From assembly GCA_036768485.1 (NCBI GenBank), contig JAVLUZ010000340.1, positions 124,001-188,000 of the forward strand: 64,000 nt of DNA. The letters are read 5' to 3'. Under the pieces are notes generated by a model. It made no database searches, was not told the origin of the DNA, and saw only the letters and a program-made list of their open reading frames with translations. Position numbers and translations under genes: made by a program. Source of the stretch: Mermis nigrescens. Taxonomy: Eukaryota; Nematoda; Enoplea; Mermithida; Mermithidae. Of the stretch, positions 34,441-45,610 are shown piece by piece (the first letter of the stretch is position 1; each line of letters begins with the position of its first letter).

Positions 34441-34795
34441 CGTCCTCTCAAAATACTATTCACTGGTGTTTGGTGAAGAGCTTGGGAGGAAATCTTGGCC
34501 AGTGTAAAGTAGCCAATTCAGCTTGAGATCAGTACCGCATTTTCATGACAATATTTAGTCAATAATCAGTTAAAAGGCTCAATAAGTAAATTATTACATT
34601 CGTATAATGCCGTTTATTATGGCTCTACAGTAACACATGTTATGCAAGCATGGTGATATGATGTAGGTAGGTACACTTTCTCCTGCTTCGGCATTTTACA
34701 TATATAAGCTATTAGAATTTCCGCTCTATTATGCACGATTGGGAGCCAGGTGCGCTGCCTAGTCCGAGTGCGCTGCCAAGTCCGAGTTTACTGCC
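34441..34795. other. no gene seen; short tandem repeat
   Basis: Near 34748-34796 a 19-base unit (GTGCGCTGCCTAGTCCGA) occurs about two and a half times. Nothing else was recognised. Confidence 0.5.
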
Positions 34796-35884
34796 ATACC
34801 TGAGTGGGGAAAAGTACTGCGTATCAAGGGCTACACATTGAACGTCATCGCGTTCGTAAATAAGTCAATACGGAGTTAGTTCTGGCAGTTTAAACTTTAA
34901 ACTCTGGCAGTGAACGAAACAATTCGTTTTTGTCTTTTTTAGTGTGACAACCGGTTTCAAATCGAAAGGTGTGAAGTATTCTAAAAATAAATTACGTCTC
35001 AAGGGATGCACACCGCAAAAATGGCATTTCTTTACACTCAATACATATTTAGATATGAATGTGCAGAGTTAAATTTTCATTGTTGAGAGAAATCATGTTT
35101 TTCAACCGTTTTTTGCCTTTGAACTTCTTCAGTTATGATTCGGGTCGTGTGAACTATTCTGACAGTAAAATGCGTATGAATGGTCATACTTGGGTCCTGA
35201 CCGCGTTTCTTTACATGCAATATCGAGTTAATTCTGAAGGTGTAATTTCAGATTTTGAGTGTAAGAAAGCACGTTTTTGCCACCTTTTTGTCTTAGAATT
35301 CTTCTCGTTATAAAACGGGAAACAATATGAATTAGGAAAATGCACTACGTCCCATGAGTCACGCTTGCACTTGGGCGCGTTTGTTTACACTTAGCATTGA
35401 CACATTATAGAGGTGCAAAGTTTACAACTGAAGGCATTATCTTTTCAGAGCGTTGCAAAAGGTTGCTTTTCTAATAAAATGTTCTGAAAAACACAAGGAT
35501 TACGAATCTTAATTTAAAATTTCTTCACACTCAGTCGTCGTGTAAAGTTTACTCTGAAAATGAAATTTAATTCCAGATCGCTGCAGAAGCTCAATTTTTT
35601 CAAAATCTTCCCCGTAACATCGAGATTGCGAATTCACTGTAAGTTTCCTTTACACTAAGTAGTTGTTTAAAGTTTAAACTGAGAATTAATTTCAATCCCA
35701 GTCGCACCCTATCGTTGCGTAAAGTCTCCAACTAGAAATGAAGCTTAGTTACAGAAGATTAGAGGAGTTTCAATTTTTTTAAAACTATTATCCATAAAAT
35801 CGATTACGAATTCGACATTAAATTTTCTTTGCTCTCCTTGTCTGTTTGAAGTTCACGCCAAAAATTAATTTTAGTTGGCTGAAT
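34796..35884 (+). mobile_element. HC-family body fragment
   Basis: Successive blocks contain TTTACACTCAATAC, GTGTAAAGTTTACTCTG and ATTACGAATCTTAA. It is interrupted on the right by the fold-back element at 35885. The open frame 35059-35313 lies wholly in this repeat and is not a credible gene. Confidence 0.6.
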
Positions 35885-36713
35885 CCTATCCTGGGGAGGC
35901 ACGCCGCCAATTCTAACCCGAGCGACTCGAGCAAACAAATTTGCGACCCGAGCGCTCACTTAAGTAAACAAAAGTGCGCAATTAATTATGCTGAGCTGAC
36001 CTCGTCGGTCGACCATTTATGCGTCTGGTTACAGTAATGCGCCTGACTAGGGGAGCATTTTTTTAGCACAATTTTTTTAGAGGGCGAAAATCAAATTTTT
36101 AAGTTTAGTTTTTCGGGCTCATCGTGAAAAATGGAGCAATAAAATATATAATATTACAACATTTTATTCACTCTGGAAAAAGTTGACTTATTTTAAAACT
36201 TGAGAGCACTTGACATTTATTTTGTCCATAAAAGTTGAATATTTCAAAACAATACTAAGCCAACAGCGTCAAGATGAAAAACTACCACAATTTGTCAACG
36301 AACATTATACATAGAAGCACACGCATCTCAAAAATCGTTGAACAATCGCTCCATGGAAGAACGCTACTTATAAAACTGCATTTATTAGTGCTCTCACATT
36401 AGAAATCAGTCAACTTTTTCCAGAGTGAATGAAACGTTGTAATATTATACATTTTCTTGCACCATTTTTCACGATGAGCTCGAAAAATTAAACTTTAAGA
36501 TGTGATTTTCGCTCTATGAGGAAATTGTGTTCAAAAAATGCTCCCCTAGTCGGGCACATAACTGTAAGAACCAGACGCATAATTGGTCGACCGACGAGGT
36601 CAGCCCAGCATAATTAATTGCGCACTTTTGTTTATTTAAGTGAGTGCTCGGGTCGCTAATTTGTTTGCTCGAGTCGCTCCGATGAGAACTGGCGGCGTGC
36701 CCCCCAGCATCGG
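35885..36713. mobile_element. 830-bp fold-back element
   Basis: The arms 35885-36188 and 36408-36713 are inverted copies over about 305 bases (outer ends CCTGGGGAGGCACGCCGCC and GGCGGCGTGCCCCCCAG), with a 219-base centre. The arms carry the palindrome GGTCGACC/GGTCGACCGACGAGG and GAGCGACTCGAGC. No protein. A clear target duplication was not identified. Confidence 0.85.
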
Positions 36714-36714
36714 A

Positions 36715-37010
36715 TCATAGGTGGGCAGCACCAAAGTTCTGGGGAAAGGGGGGGTGCAAAATTTTTTCAAAGGTCAAAAATAGCCATAAAAATGGTGGTA
36801 TGGCGAGAAAAAAACACCATCTTTCAACGTTTCTCATCAAACACTATCCATTGGCATCAAAAATTGCGGAAAAAACGAAAAAAAATTTCAAAAATTGAAT
36901 TCTTGGGAGGGTGTTATTTTGATTTCTGGGGGGGGAGTATTTTGGTTTCTCGGGGGGGGGGCGGGGGGTGCATACCCCTTAAATCCCCACTACGCCCAGG
37001 TATGGATCGG
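36715..37010. repeat. G-rich repeat fragment
   Basis: TAGGTGGGCAGCACC and AGGGGGGGTGCAAAATTTT lead to a poly-G stretch at 36928-36967, ending CTTAAATCCCCACTACGCCC. It resembles the G-rich ends of hAT-type MITEs but was not matched to a second copy. Confidence 0.35.
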
Positions 37011-37549
37011 ATTCAGCCCTTTAGTTTTATTAGGTTGTAAACAATGGTTATTTCAAAACTGTTCAGCTTACTTCAGTACATTTACTGCTGTGCTAAAAAT
37101 GAATTATTTAGAAGAATAATAATTCAAACAATGAGATACTAAACAAACGAGTGTAATAAGAGCTGATTTTTACTTTTTCAGACTTAAATAATGCGAGCAG
37201 CTTAAACCTACTTAGCATCTAACGATCTAACCTCAATTCCTATTAACCTTCCGCTTGTTCTTGCAAAACAAACGCATAAACTTTCGTTATTTTTCAACTA
37301 CACAAGTCATGTAAGCGTGTGGGTATACACACCTACTGATACAATCTCTTTGAGATACCTAGCTAAGAGTATTCATGCATTGCTGTGAAAATTTCAAGTA
37401 ATAAGTTGCTGAAAATTTTCAAGAACAAGCTGCAAAGATTTGGTACGGATACGAATACAACGAGCTGCAAGATTAACATTTATTGAAACTGAAACAACGG
37501 ATCGCCCAGCCTTATCTGAAACAGTCACGTGATGGTTCGAGGGCTCCAG

Positions 37550-37800
37550 ATCGAACAATGGAAAAATTGGAAATTTTCTTGGGGAAATATGGCGAGATGA
37601 AGGGTAAAAGGAATATGATAATCAAAATTTTTTCTCTAAAAGTGCTTAAAATTGACCATAAAGTGTAGATTAATGTACTCGTAGTTTTTACGCTGTTTAA
37701 ACGTTACAGTAAATTTTAGACCATTTTAGCTCAGAAACTCATGTAGCTGACCTCCAGATTGGGCTGACCCCACGCAGGCCGTACCTACCGTGCATTTGGT
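37550..37800 (-). repeat. CTGGGGG-ended dispersed repeat, inverted copy
   Basis: It matches 28286-28520 in order (AATTGACCATAAAGTGTAG, then CTCCAGATTGGGCTGACCCC) and pairs head-on with the forward copy at 37805. Confidence 0.6.
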
Positions 37801-37804
37801 CTAA

Positions 37805-38065
37805 AGCAAGATGCATAGCATGGCCGATCTGGTAGGGTCAGCCCGTCTGGCGGGGATCAAACGTTAGCTTTTTTGGATTAAAATTAGCTCAAAACTGGCA
37901 AAAGCGTTATAACTTTGAAACTACATTATTACACATTTTTTTCGTGAATTTATAGCACTGAAAGAATTTCCGATTTCATCAATTTTTTGTCCCGATTTTT
38001 TTCAGAAAATTTCTCATTTTTCGATTCCGGGGTTTGACCCCCCAAACCCCTATGAATTCGACTAC
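37805..38065 (+). repeat. CTGGGGG-ended dispersed repeat, forward copy
   Basis: It starts GATGCATAGCATGGCCGATC and ends GATTCCGGGGTTTGACCCCC. With the preceding inverted copy it makes the second fold-back pair of this family. Confidence 0.65.
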
Positions 38066-38183
38066 AGGTTTGCGCTATGGCGGATTGGAATCCTATTCCC
38101 GACAGCTAAACTTGGCAAAATAAATTTTATTAAAGAGGGAGTTGGGTGGAGAAAGAGATCTGCATCAGTACCTACCTATTTTC

Positions 38184-38498
38184 TATAGTCCGCCTCAACT
38201 AAGTGTGGACATAGATTCTAAGAAATTAAATCGAGTAGCAACCAAATTACGGTAACGTAGTATTTGCACCTAATGTACGTTCTCCAGTTAATTGTCGGTA
38301 AAAGTGCTTGAAATCGTGCACGAACTTATTTGAAACGACTTTAGTCTGTTTCGTGCATTAATTTTGAGAATTTTCATCGACATTAAACCGAGGGTTACGA
38401 TACTTATATATTAGATTAATGCTATAATCGTAATTTGTCAGCTTATTGTCGGAGATGCTTTTGAAATTTATGACCGAACTTGTGTGAAACAGGCTGTA
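38184..38498. mobile_element. two abutting copies of the TATAGTCTGTTTCACA MITE
   Basis: One diverged copy runs from TATAGTCCGCCTCAAC (38184) to CTTATTTGAAACGACT (about 38341). The next runs from TTAGTCTGTTTCGTGC to TTGTGTGAAACAGGCTGTA (38498). The second shares the internal order CGAGGGTTACGATA and CAGCTTATTGTCGGAGATG with the other copies, inverted. Confidence 0.65.
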
Positions 38499-38659
38499 GG
38501 TACATATATAAGATCTACATTATTCCAGCTAACTAGAGACGTCATATTATACTAATTAAGTTTGCGAAAATTTGAATGACTTGATAGAAAAAGTAGCGTT
38601 TACTGAGTAATGTACGTAATGAACATGTCTTCATCTGAAATCGTTGCTCAACGCTTGCG

Positions 38660-38940
38660 ACCATAGGTGCACAGCATAGTCGATCTGGGAGGGGTCAAAA
38701 ATTGAGCTTTTTTGGGCCAAAATCACCTCAAAAACTGACACATGCGCTTAAATAGCGTAAAAACTACGTTATTACACGGTTTTCGATCAATTTAGAGCAT
38801 ATTTGAAGTAAATTTTCAATTTTAATCTGTTTTGGCCTTCATTTTGTCTCATTTTCTACCACAAAATTTTCCATTTTTCTATTCTAGGGGTCTATCCCCC
38901 TAAAATCCTCACATGCATGTCAGCTCGCGATCCGATTCAT
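38660..38940 (+). repeat. CTGGGGG-ended dispersed repeat, forward copy
   Basis: It starts GGTGCACAGCATAGTCGATC and ends CTATTCTAGGGGTCTATCCC plus ACATGCATGTCAG. Confidence 0.65.
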
Positions 38941-38941
38941 C

Positions 38942-39088
38942 TATAGTCTGTTTCACAAGTTTGCCCTAAATTTTAGCTGACAGATTGGGATTATAGCACT
39001 GAACTGATATATAATAATCGCAACCCTCGGCTTACTGTCGACGAAAATTCTTAAAATTCATGCACGAAGTTATGTGAAACAGACTATA
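38942..39088. mobile_element. palindromic MITE, TATAGTCTGTTTCACA ends
   Basis: The 147-base element starts TATAGTCTGTTTCACAAG and ends GTTATGTGAAACAGACTATA. The two halves are largely complementary. The TA ends suggest a Tc1/mariner-type origin. Confidence 0.85.
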
Positions 39089-39101
39089 CATATATACAAG
39101 C

Positions 39102-42100
39102 AAGAAAAATGCTCCGATGGAACAAAAAAGATGAATATACTTGGAATTGTGGATTATTATGGATGTAAAAGGAGGGGACCAGGAAAAATCTACCTAAAGT
39201 CGGAAAATCTGCTAAAAATCACACTTTCTCTAAGCAACGCAAAAAATCGATGTATATTCTGCGGCCAACAGATTAAAATAAATATTCAACCATAACAATG
39301 ATTTAAACAGCAGCACGTTAGCTATGCAGTAGCTATGGGAAATGATATTAAGTAAACTAACAGTCTTCCAAGCCAATTGAATGAAATAGCAAACATCGAA
39401 GACAATTGAAGACATGGTTGGTTTAAAACAGTAGGAAACGCATAAGTTGACTTGAAACAGACTTAATGTAGATACACTAGCATGCCCGAAACGATTGTGT
39501 GCACTAATCAATCGGCTTCTGCTTTGCTTGCTATAATGCTCATAAAATAAAACAACTTTAAATACAATACCTCTTAGTTTTCTATCAATCAGGTGCCAGC
39601 AATTTAAAAAGTAACCTTGATAGATTTCGTTTATACACTCTTATGTGAAACTTCGAACTTTATTTAAAAAGACACTTTTTTAGAGGCCGCAGAATATACA
39701 TCGATTTTTTGCGTTGCTCAGAGAAAGTGTGACTTTTAGCAGATTTTCCGACTTTAGGTAGATTTTTCCTAGTCCCCTCCTTTTACATCCATAATAATCC
39801 ACAATTCCAAGTATATTTATCTTTTTTGTTCCATCGGAGCATTTTTCTTTGCTAGTACACTACTTTTAATTAGCGTGATTTCAGTACATCAGTCAGTAAA
39901 CACAATCAGTAACATGCCACAATAATGACAACAGTCCAAGAACGCGGAAAACAATATTGTTCTTAACATCAGCATTATCCTTTTTAAACAAGACAACCTT
40001 ATTGACACCATCCATTTTCAAATTAAAACTGCATTAAGTTATTTCTTCTTAATGTGCAGTTCACTTATAATCAAGCACAAATATTTAACCAACGAATTCA
40101 CATTGCAAATCCTCACTCAATCAATACACAAGCACAATGTGTTGTGACTTTTGAAATTGAAAACACCCAATTTTCAATTTTCAAATTGAAAATTGGATCA
40201 ATTTTCAAATTGAAAATTGGGTCAATTTTCAAACTGAAAATTGGGTGTTTGAATTTGCGATAAAGAAAATAATCAAAAGATAGTCACTTGGTTTATTTAA
40301 GCCGAGTAATAAAATAACGACCGTCCACCAATTTCAAACTAAACGCGACTAATCTGATCACTATGAAAAAGTTTTGAAAAATGAGCTTGCTAAGCGAGAG
40401 TTGTAAACCAAGAGAAACTTAAAGTTAAAACCTACCATTAAATTATTAAGAGAATTATAAAAGATTTTAAACTTTAAGAAAATGGAAAAGGCGGGATGTT
40501 GGTAAATTAGAAGGCAAAGTTTTTCGGCAAAAATTCAAAAACTTCACGCAAATATCAAATGTAAGGAACACTAACGCTTTGATTTGGTAGTAAAATAAAT
40601 TTGTAGTATAGACTACATATTAACAACAAATGAATAGTGCAAACTTTACACAACTACTAGGTGTAGAGAATACTAACAGTTTACGGCTTATTAATGTACA
40701 TGATTACAATAAAGCTGCATATCTTTGTCGACTTCTGTGCACAGTAGTGTGATTGCTGGTTCATTTCAAACCACTTTTGCAGGCAATTTACATCAATTAA
40801 ACGATAGCTCTCCATGTGCAAGATTTTGTGAAACATATTATAAACACGGCTAAGAAAGATTTAACTTTAATGCAACCCATTTAAGACAAAATTACATCTC
40901 TTCAATGATCTAAGGACACTTGAACATAATTTTTAAATCACTTTAGATTGCTTTTGAGGGTAAACAAACTCACTTAATTGATGTCTCACATATGAATCCT
41001 TGAAAATTTCTTGACTTCAGTTACAAAGTCTCTGCAAGTCTATCGAATTAAGGTTAACACGTAACGTAAACTTTACACAAACACATAGCGTAAAGAATAT
41101 TTTAGTCGGATTCGTAATTTTGATATTGCTCCGATATTTCTTTCAACATTTATGGAAAAATGAGTCTCCATTATGTTTTAAAGACAATAAACATTAGGTT
41201 TAAACCACTTTGCAATACTGCTGAGTGTAAGCAAGCGCGCCCAACTGACGTATATATTTCATTCCCTGTAAATTTTTATATCTCAGGAAACAATTTCGGT
41301 TTTTGCAATGCTCTAGAACAAAGGCTAACATGCAGTGTAAAAAATTACTCGGATATTATGATCAACATTCATGAAAAAATTATGTCTCTACAATGGTCTG
41401 AGGACATATAAACAATGAGTGTAAACTACTTTACATCACTGTTGGATGTAAACAAACGCGCCTACGTGACGTCTCACATTTGATCCTTTGAAAACTTCTA
41501 GACTCCAGGAAAAAATTAGGTTTCTGGAATGCTCAAAAACGAAGATAAATACATATGTAGTGTAAACTTCATGTAAACACCTAGTGTAAAGAAGATTTTA
41601 GTCAGATTCGTAATTTTGATATTGTTCCGATATAACGATTAATATTTATGAAAAAATTAAGTCTACATAATGTTCTATGGGCAAACTAACAATTGGTGTA
41701 AACTACTTTACAACACCGTAGAGTGTAAACATATGCGCCAGACTGGCATATCAAATTTGGTTCCTGGTCCATTTCTAGACTTGATAAACGTGTCCCTGAC
41801 TCGTAACCGGAGAAGCAGGCAGAAAAAACAAGACAGAAACGCATTTTAAACTCCAAATTTTTGACTTTACACTCGCTAAATATTAATGTATAGACAATTT
41901 GCTTTGACATGCACCCGATATAAAGCACTTTATTTTTATTCTATTAGACTTATCCCGACTTCTGGACGGAGAAAGTGGCGAACAAAAAAACGCAACAAAA
42001 ACGTATTTTCCATCATTTAGAACACTGTAAACTTTAAAATTCCGTACCGAACTCCCCATTGAGTTTAAAGAAATTCGGTTTGGTACAATTTGTAGCTTTT

Positions 42101-42963
42101 AAATCGTAGTACATTCCTGTGTGCCAAAATTCTGTTGCAAAAATTATTTGGTATGATTTATCAATCAAACTTCGGAAAAAAACGTGTTTTTTCGCCCATT
42201 TTTTACCTCTGATTTCGAACTTTACACCCCCATAAATAACTCAATATTGCGTTTTTTTAAATGCGATTTGCTGCGATGTTTAGCCCCTGTGAGGCACTTT
42301 ATTAATGCTGTCTTTGATTTGCACTGACTCATAAGCGGAAAAATTTGGCAGAGAAATCTTAGTTAAAATCCGTTTTTTTACACCATCCACTAGAGTGTAA
42401 ACTTTAAACCCCAGGATCTAACTCACCATAGAGCATAGAAGACTTTGCTTATATGCAGAATGTAGCCCTTGATCCGCTCTACATTTCTGTCAGAAAACAT
42501 TTTAAAAACCTCATAACCGGAGTTAGTATCGGACATAGGCAGGTTGAAAACTCGACCAAAAAGTGCTTTTTCACCCCCAGATTTTCGCACTCTTTACACT
42601 GCCGTTCGATAACTAATGCGAATTTCAAAAAACAAAAAAAGTGCCATCTGTAGAATTCATCCCTCTATTATCCTATCCTGTTCAATCCTTCGAGTCATCA
42701 ATACTCAGTTGTCCACATGCCGCAGTAAAAAGGTCCCAAAATTTGTCCTATGTTATAACGTTACACAAAAACTTTACACTTTCTTTACACAGTCAATTTT
42801 GAGTTTCAAGAAAAACAAAAAAACACGGGCAGCGAATTTTTTTATTATCTTTCTTTTAAAAAAACCGCACCTTCCAGAAGTGTCCCGTTATAGCTGTAGG
42901 GGGGTGCACAGGTGTTGGGGTACCCAAGTATATTATAGGTACGCGCTAACGCGCTACCTAAGA
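39102..42963 (-). mobile_element. HC-family element, longest reverse copy
   Basis: It begins with the fold-back module (about 39102-39855), continues through the body in reverse order, and ends at the bulged hairpin 42937-42959. It is the mirror of 17132-21116 and 45611-48374. A 24-base palindromic triplication lies at 40174-40245. Open frames at 39230-39511, 41160-41411 and 42616-42966 follow the repeat, not a gene. Confidence 0.75.
40174..40245. repeat. 24-bp palindromic unit, three copies
   Basis: TCAATTTTCAAATTGAAAAT plus TGGR is repeated three times without spacers. Each unit is itself a near-palindrome (CAATTTTC...GAAAATTG). Confidence 0.9.
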
Positions 42964-43834
42964 TAAATTATTACAATTGTTAATGATGTATGTACAAGAA
43001 ACATGTGCCAATAAATATTGATCCTAATATTTAAAGTCGAAACCATTTTCAGTAAGCGATACTAATAATAATATTGATATAATAAGTATAATAATGTAAT
43101 TATTTTCAAACTGAGCCTGCTCATACATAAATACTGCTTAGCTAGTAGGTATATAGGTACCTACATAGAGTTCGGACAAAATTTTGAATAGATCAAAGTT
43201 GAATGTAGCTGGTTGAAATGTAGTCTTTTGAATAGAATTGCACCTATGTACGTAAATTTAATTATAATCTACAGTGCGATACCTTATAAATTCCTTGTTA
43301 GTTAAAGCCCAATAATCTACATGATTTCATTTGCGTAAAAAATGAAATTCAAGCGATAGGCATGCTCAAAAACAATATGTGACCCCCAAAAAAGAAAACC
43401 GGCAATATAACCTAAGGCTTATTCCATTACTCCTTGCAATAAGCATTGTTCAAATTTAGCATTACGCATGCGTGCTGGCGCAGGTGCATGATTTATAAAA
43501 TATTTAAAATCGAAATAACTCAGATTGGCGAACAATAAAGGCACCAGATTTGCATTTTTTGTTGCCGGTATCCTACCCCTTAACGTGCTGACGGACGAGA
43601 CTCATAGAAGCATCCACTAGGGAACAGATTCTTAGAAAATTATACTAACCTACTAATTAAAACTATTTTGGATTTGCTTTATGCTTCTGCCGATTGACCG
43701 CCCATAAGCGCCAGGAGAATAAATTTCAGCAAATGTGCAAGAACTTACATGCTTAACATTTCCTCATTTTCTATGTTTTTAGATTCTTGTGGATAAAGGC
43801 GTAGAAACGTAGAAAAGCGATAATTTTAATCGTT

Positions 43835-44038
43835 ATGTATTTCAAATTGAAGACATCATATGGTCATAATAATTTCGCGCAATTAACCAACATTTGTATT
43901 CACGTGATCGAGCAAGTACAAATGTTTTATTGTTATGTTGCGTCAGTAATGCTGAGTTTGGCTTGCTGGAGTTTAATCAGGAAAATTGCACGACGCTCAG
44001 AGGCGAATAAGCAAGCAGAAACGACGACAAGTAGGTAA
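43835..44038 (+). CDS. orphan small ORF ending at a consensus splice donor
   Basis: The 67-codon frame lies in DNA without recognisable repeats. It reads VASVMLSLACWSLIRKIARR near its end: a hydrophobic stretch followed by basic residues, as in a membrane-anchored N terminus. At 44034-44042 the sequence is TAG|GTAAGTATG, a strong splice donor, so this could be a first coding exon of a plus-strand gene. No downstream exon was found. I do not recognise the protein, and chance is a real alternative. Confidence 0.2.
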   Translation: MYFKLKTSYGHNNFAQLTNICIHVIEQVQMFYCYVASVMLSLACWSLIRKIARRSEANKQAETTTSR

Positions 44039-44520
44039 GTATGATTTTCTAAGAATCTGTTCTTTAGTGGATGCCTAATAGTTTCACGTGATGCTAATCA
44101 AGGCAATGTGAAACGTTTTTTCTCGAAATTTGATAGTGCGTTAGCAGTCGACATACCGTAGAATAAAATTCTCGAAATTTATGCTCTAAGTTATGCGCAA
44201 CAGACTTATAATAGATGCTGCTTATCGACAAAATTCGCAGATTTTTAGCAAACAAAAAGTAATAATTGTTTTGACAACATTTACGATAACATCTTATCAT
44301 CAGTGAAAAATCATCGCAAATCAAAAGGCTTTACAAACTTTTTTATGACTAGAACGAACGCTTAAGCTAAGGCGGTTGAAGTAGTACCACTGGAAAGAAT
44401 AAAGTAGGAATCGGGCTTTGGCAATTAATGCTTCCCATTAGTGGAACAATTTTCACGAATTCCATAATCAAGTTTTTGCAGCCGAAGTTCCCTCTGGTAC
44501 CTAATGTTATGATTACCACC

Positions 44521-44689
44521 TATAGTCTGTTTTATACAACTTCGGTCATAAATTTTAAATTCATCTCCGACAATAAGCTGACAGATTGCGATTATAGCAT
44601 TGATCTGATATATAATTATCGTAACCCTCGGCTTACTGCCGATGAAAAATCTTAGAATTTATGCACGAAGTTATGTGAAACAGACTATA
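44521..44689. mobile_element. palindromic MITE, TATAGTCTGTTTCACA family
   Basis: It starts TATAGTCTGTTTTATACAAC and ends TTATGTGAAACAGACTATA, with the shared interior AACCCTCGGCTTACTGCCGA. The rest of 42970-45600 contains no repeat I can name and no convincing gene. Confidence 0.85.
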
Positions 44690-45610
44690 ATCGTGCGTAT
44701 CCACGTTACGAATAATGAAAATAATCCAATGTGTAAAAAACTTGCATACCCATCTTATAAAATAAAATAATGTACGAACTAAATCAGACCTAGGTGATGA
44801 ATCGAATTCCAAATACAAAAAACAAAAATAAGGTTTATTCAGATTGAGGGTCAGTAACAGATCAAGATGACTATTTTTGGAATTGTAACTACCTACGATA
44901 AACCTAGGTAAATGAGCCTACAGAGAATTTGCAATGAAAACATTTTCAGATTTTACATAGTGATCGCTATGCGACAGTTTTTGACAGTTGTGAGCGAAGT
45001 TGCTTTGTCATAATCATATTTGAGAAGAAATTGTAAATCTCTGAGGAGTCTGTCCGTGTGTACATTCTTAATTCGCAACTTGAAAAAATAAATGATTTTT
45101 ACGCTCGAAAAGGTGAATACAGTGAATTTGAGAAAGCAAAAACGAGACCCTGACGAACATGTCAATCAGTTCTCTAGCATTTCGCATTATGATTAGGTTC
45201 GGATGAACAAAAAGAATGAGACGTAAATAACAATCATTATTACCCTGCACAAACAGACGGAATACCAAACACTAATATCAGCTATCCTGTTCTACAAACT
45301 TTTGAGATGAAGTCAGCACAGTTCAATTCATATGTACGTAAGTATCAATTGATTTTCTTGCTACATTAAATGCCATTTTTTCTTCAGTCTGTTTTATTTA
45401 GCTTTGAAATTTTCTTTTTAACTTTATCCGCATAAATTACATTACAGAACTGGTTTAAAATTTTGATGCAGTAATACGTTGTAGCGATGGCACTCATTTT
45501 ATCATAACTCTATGTACTGTAAAACATTACAATTACAACATTAGTTCAAAGCACTTTCGAGGGCACTTTAAATTTTTTCGAAAACCTCAAAGCTTATTGA
45601 AATGGACTAT

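Noticed and set aside
40174..40245. Short regular repeats as a CRISPR-like array
   Set aside because: Units are contiguous with no spacers, and the DNA is eukaryotic.
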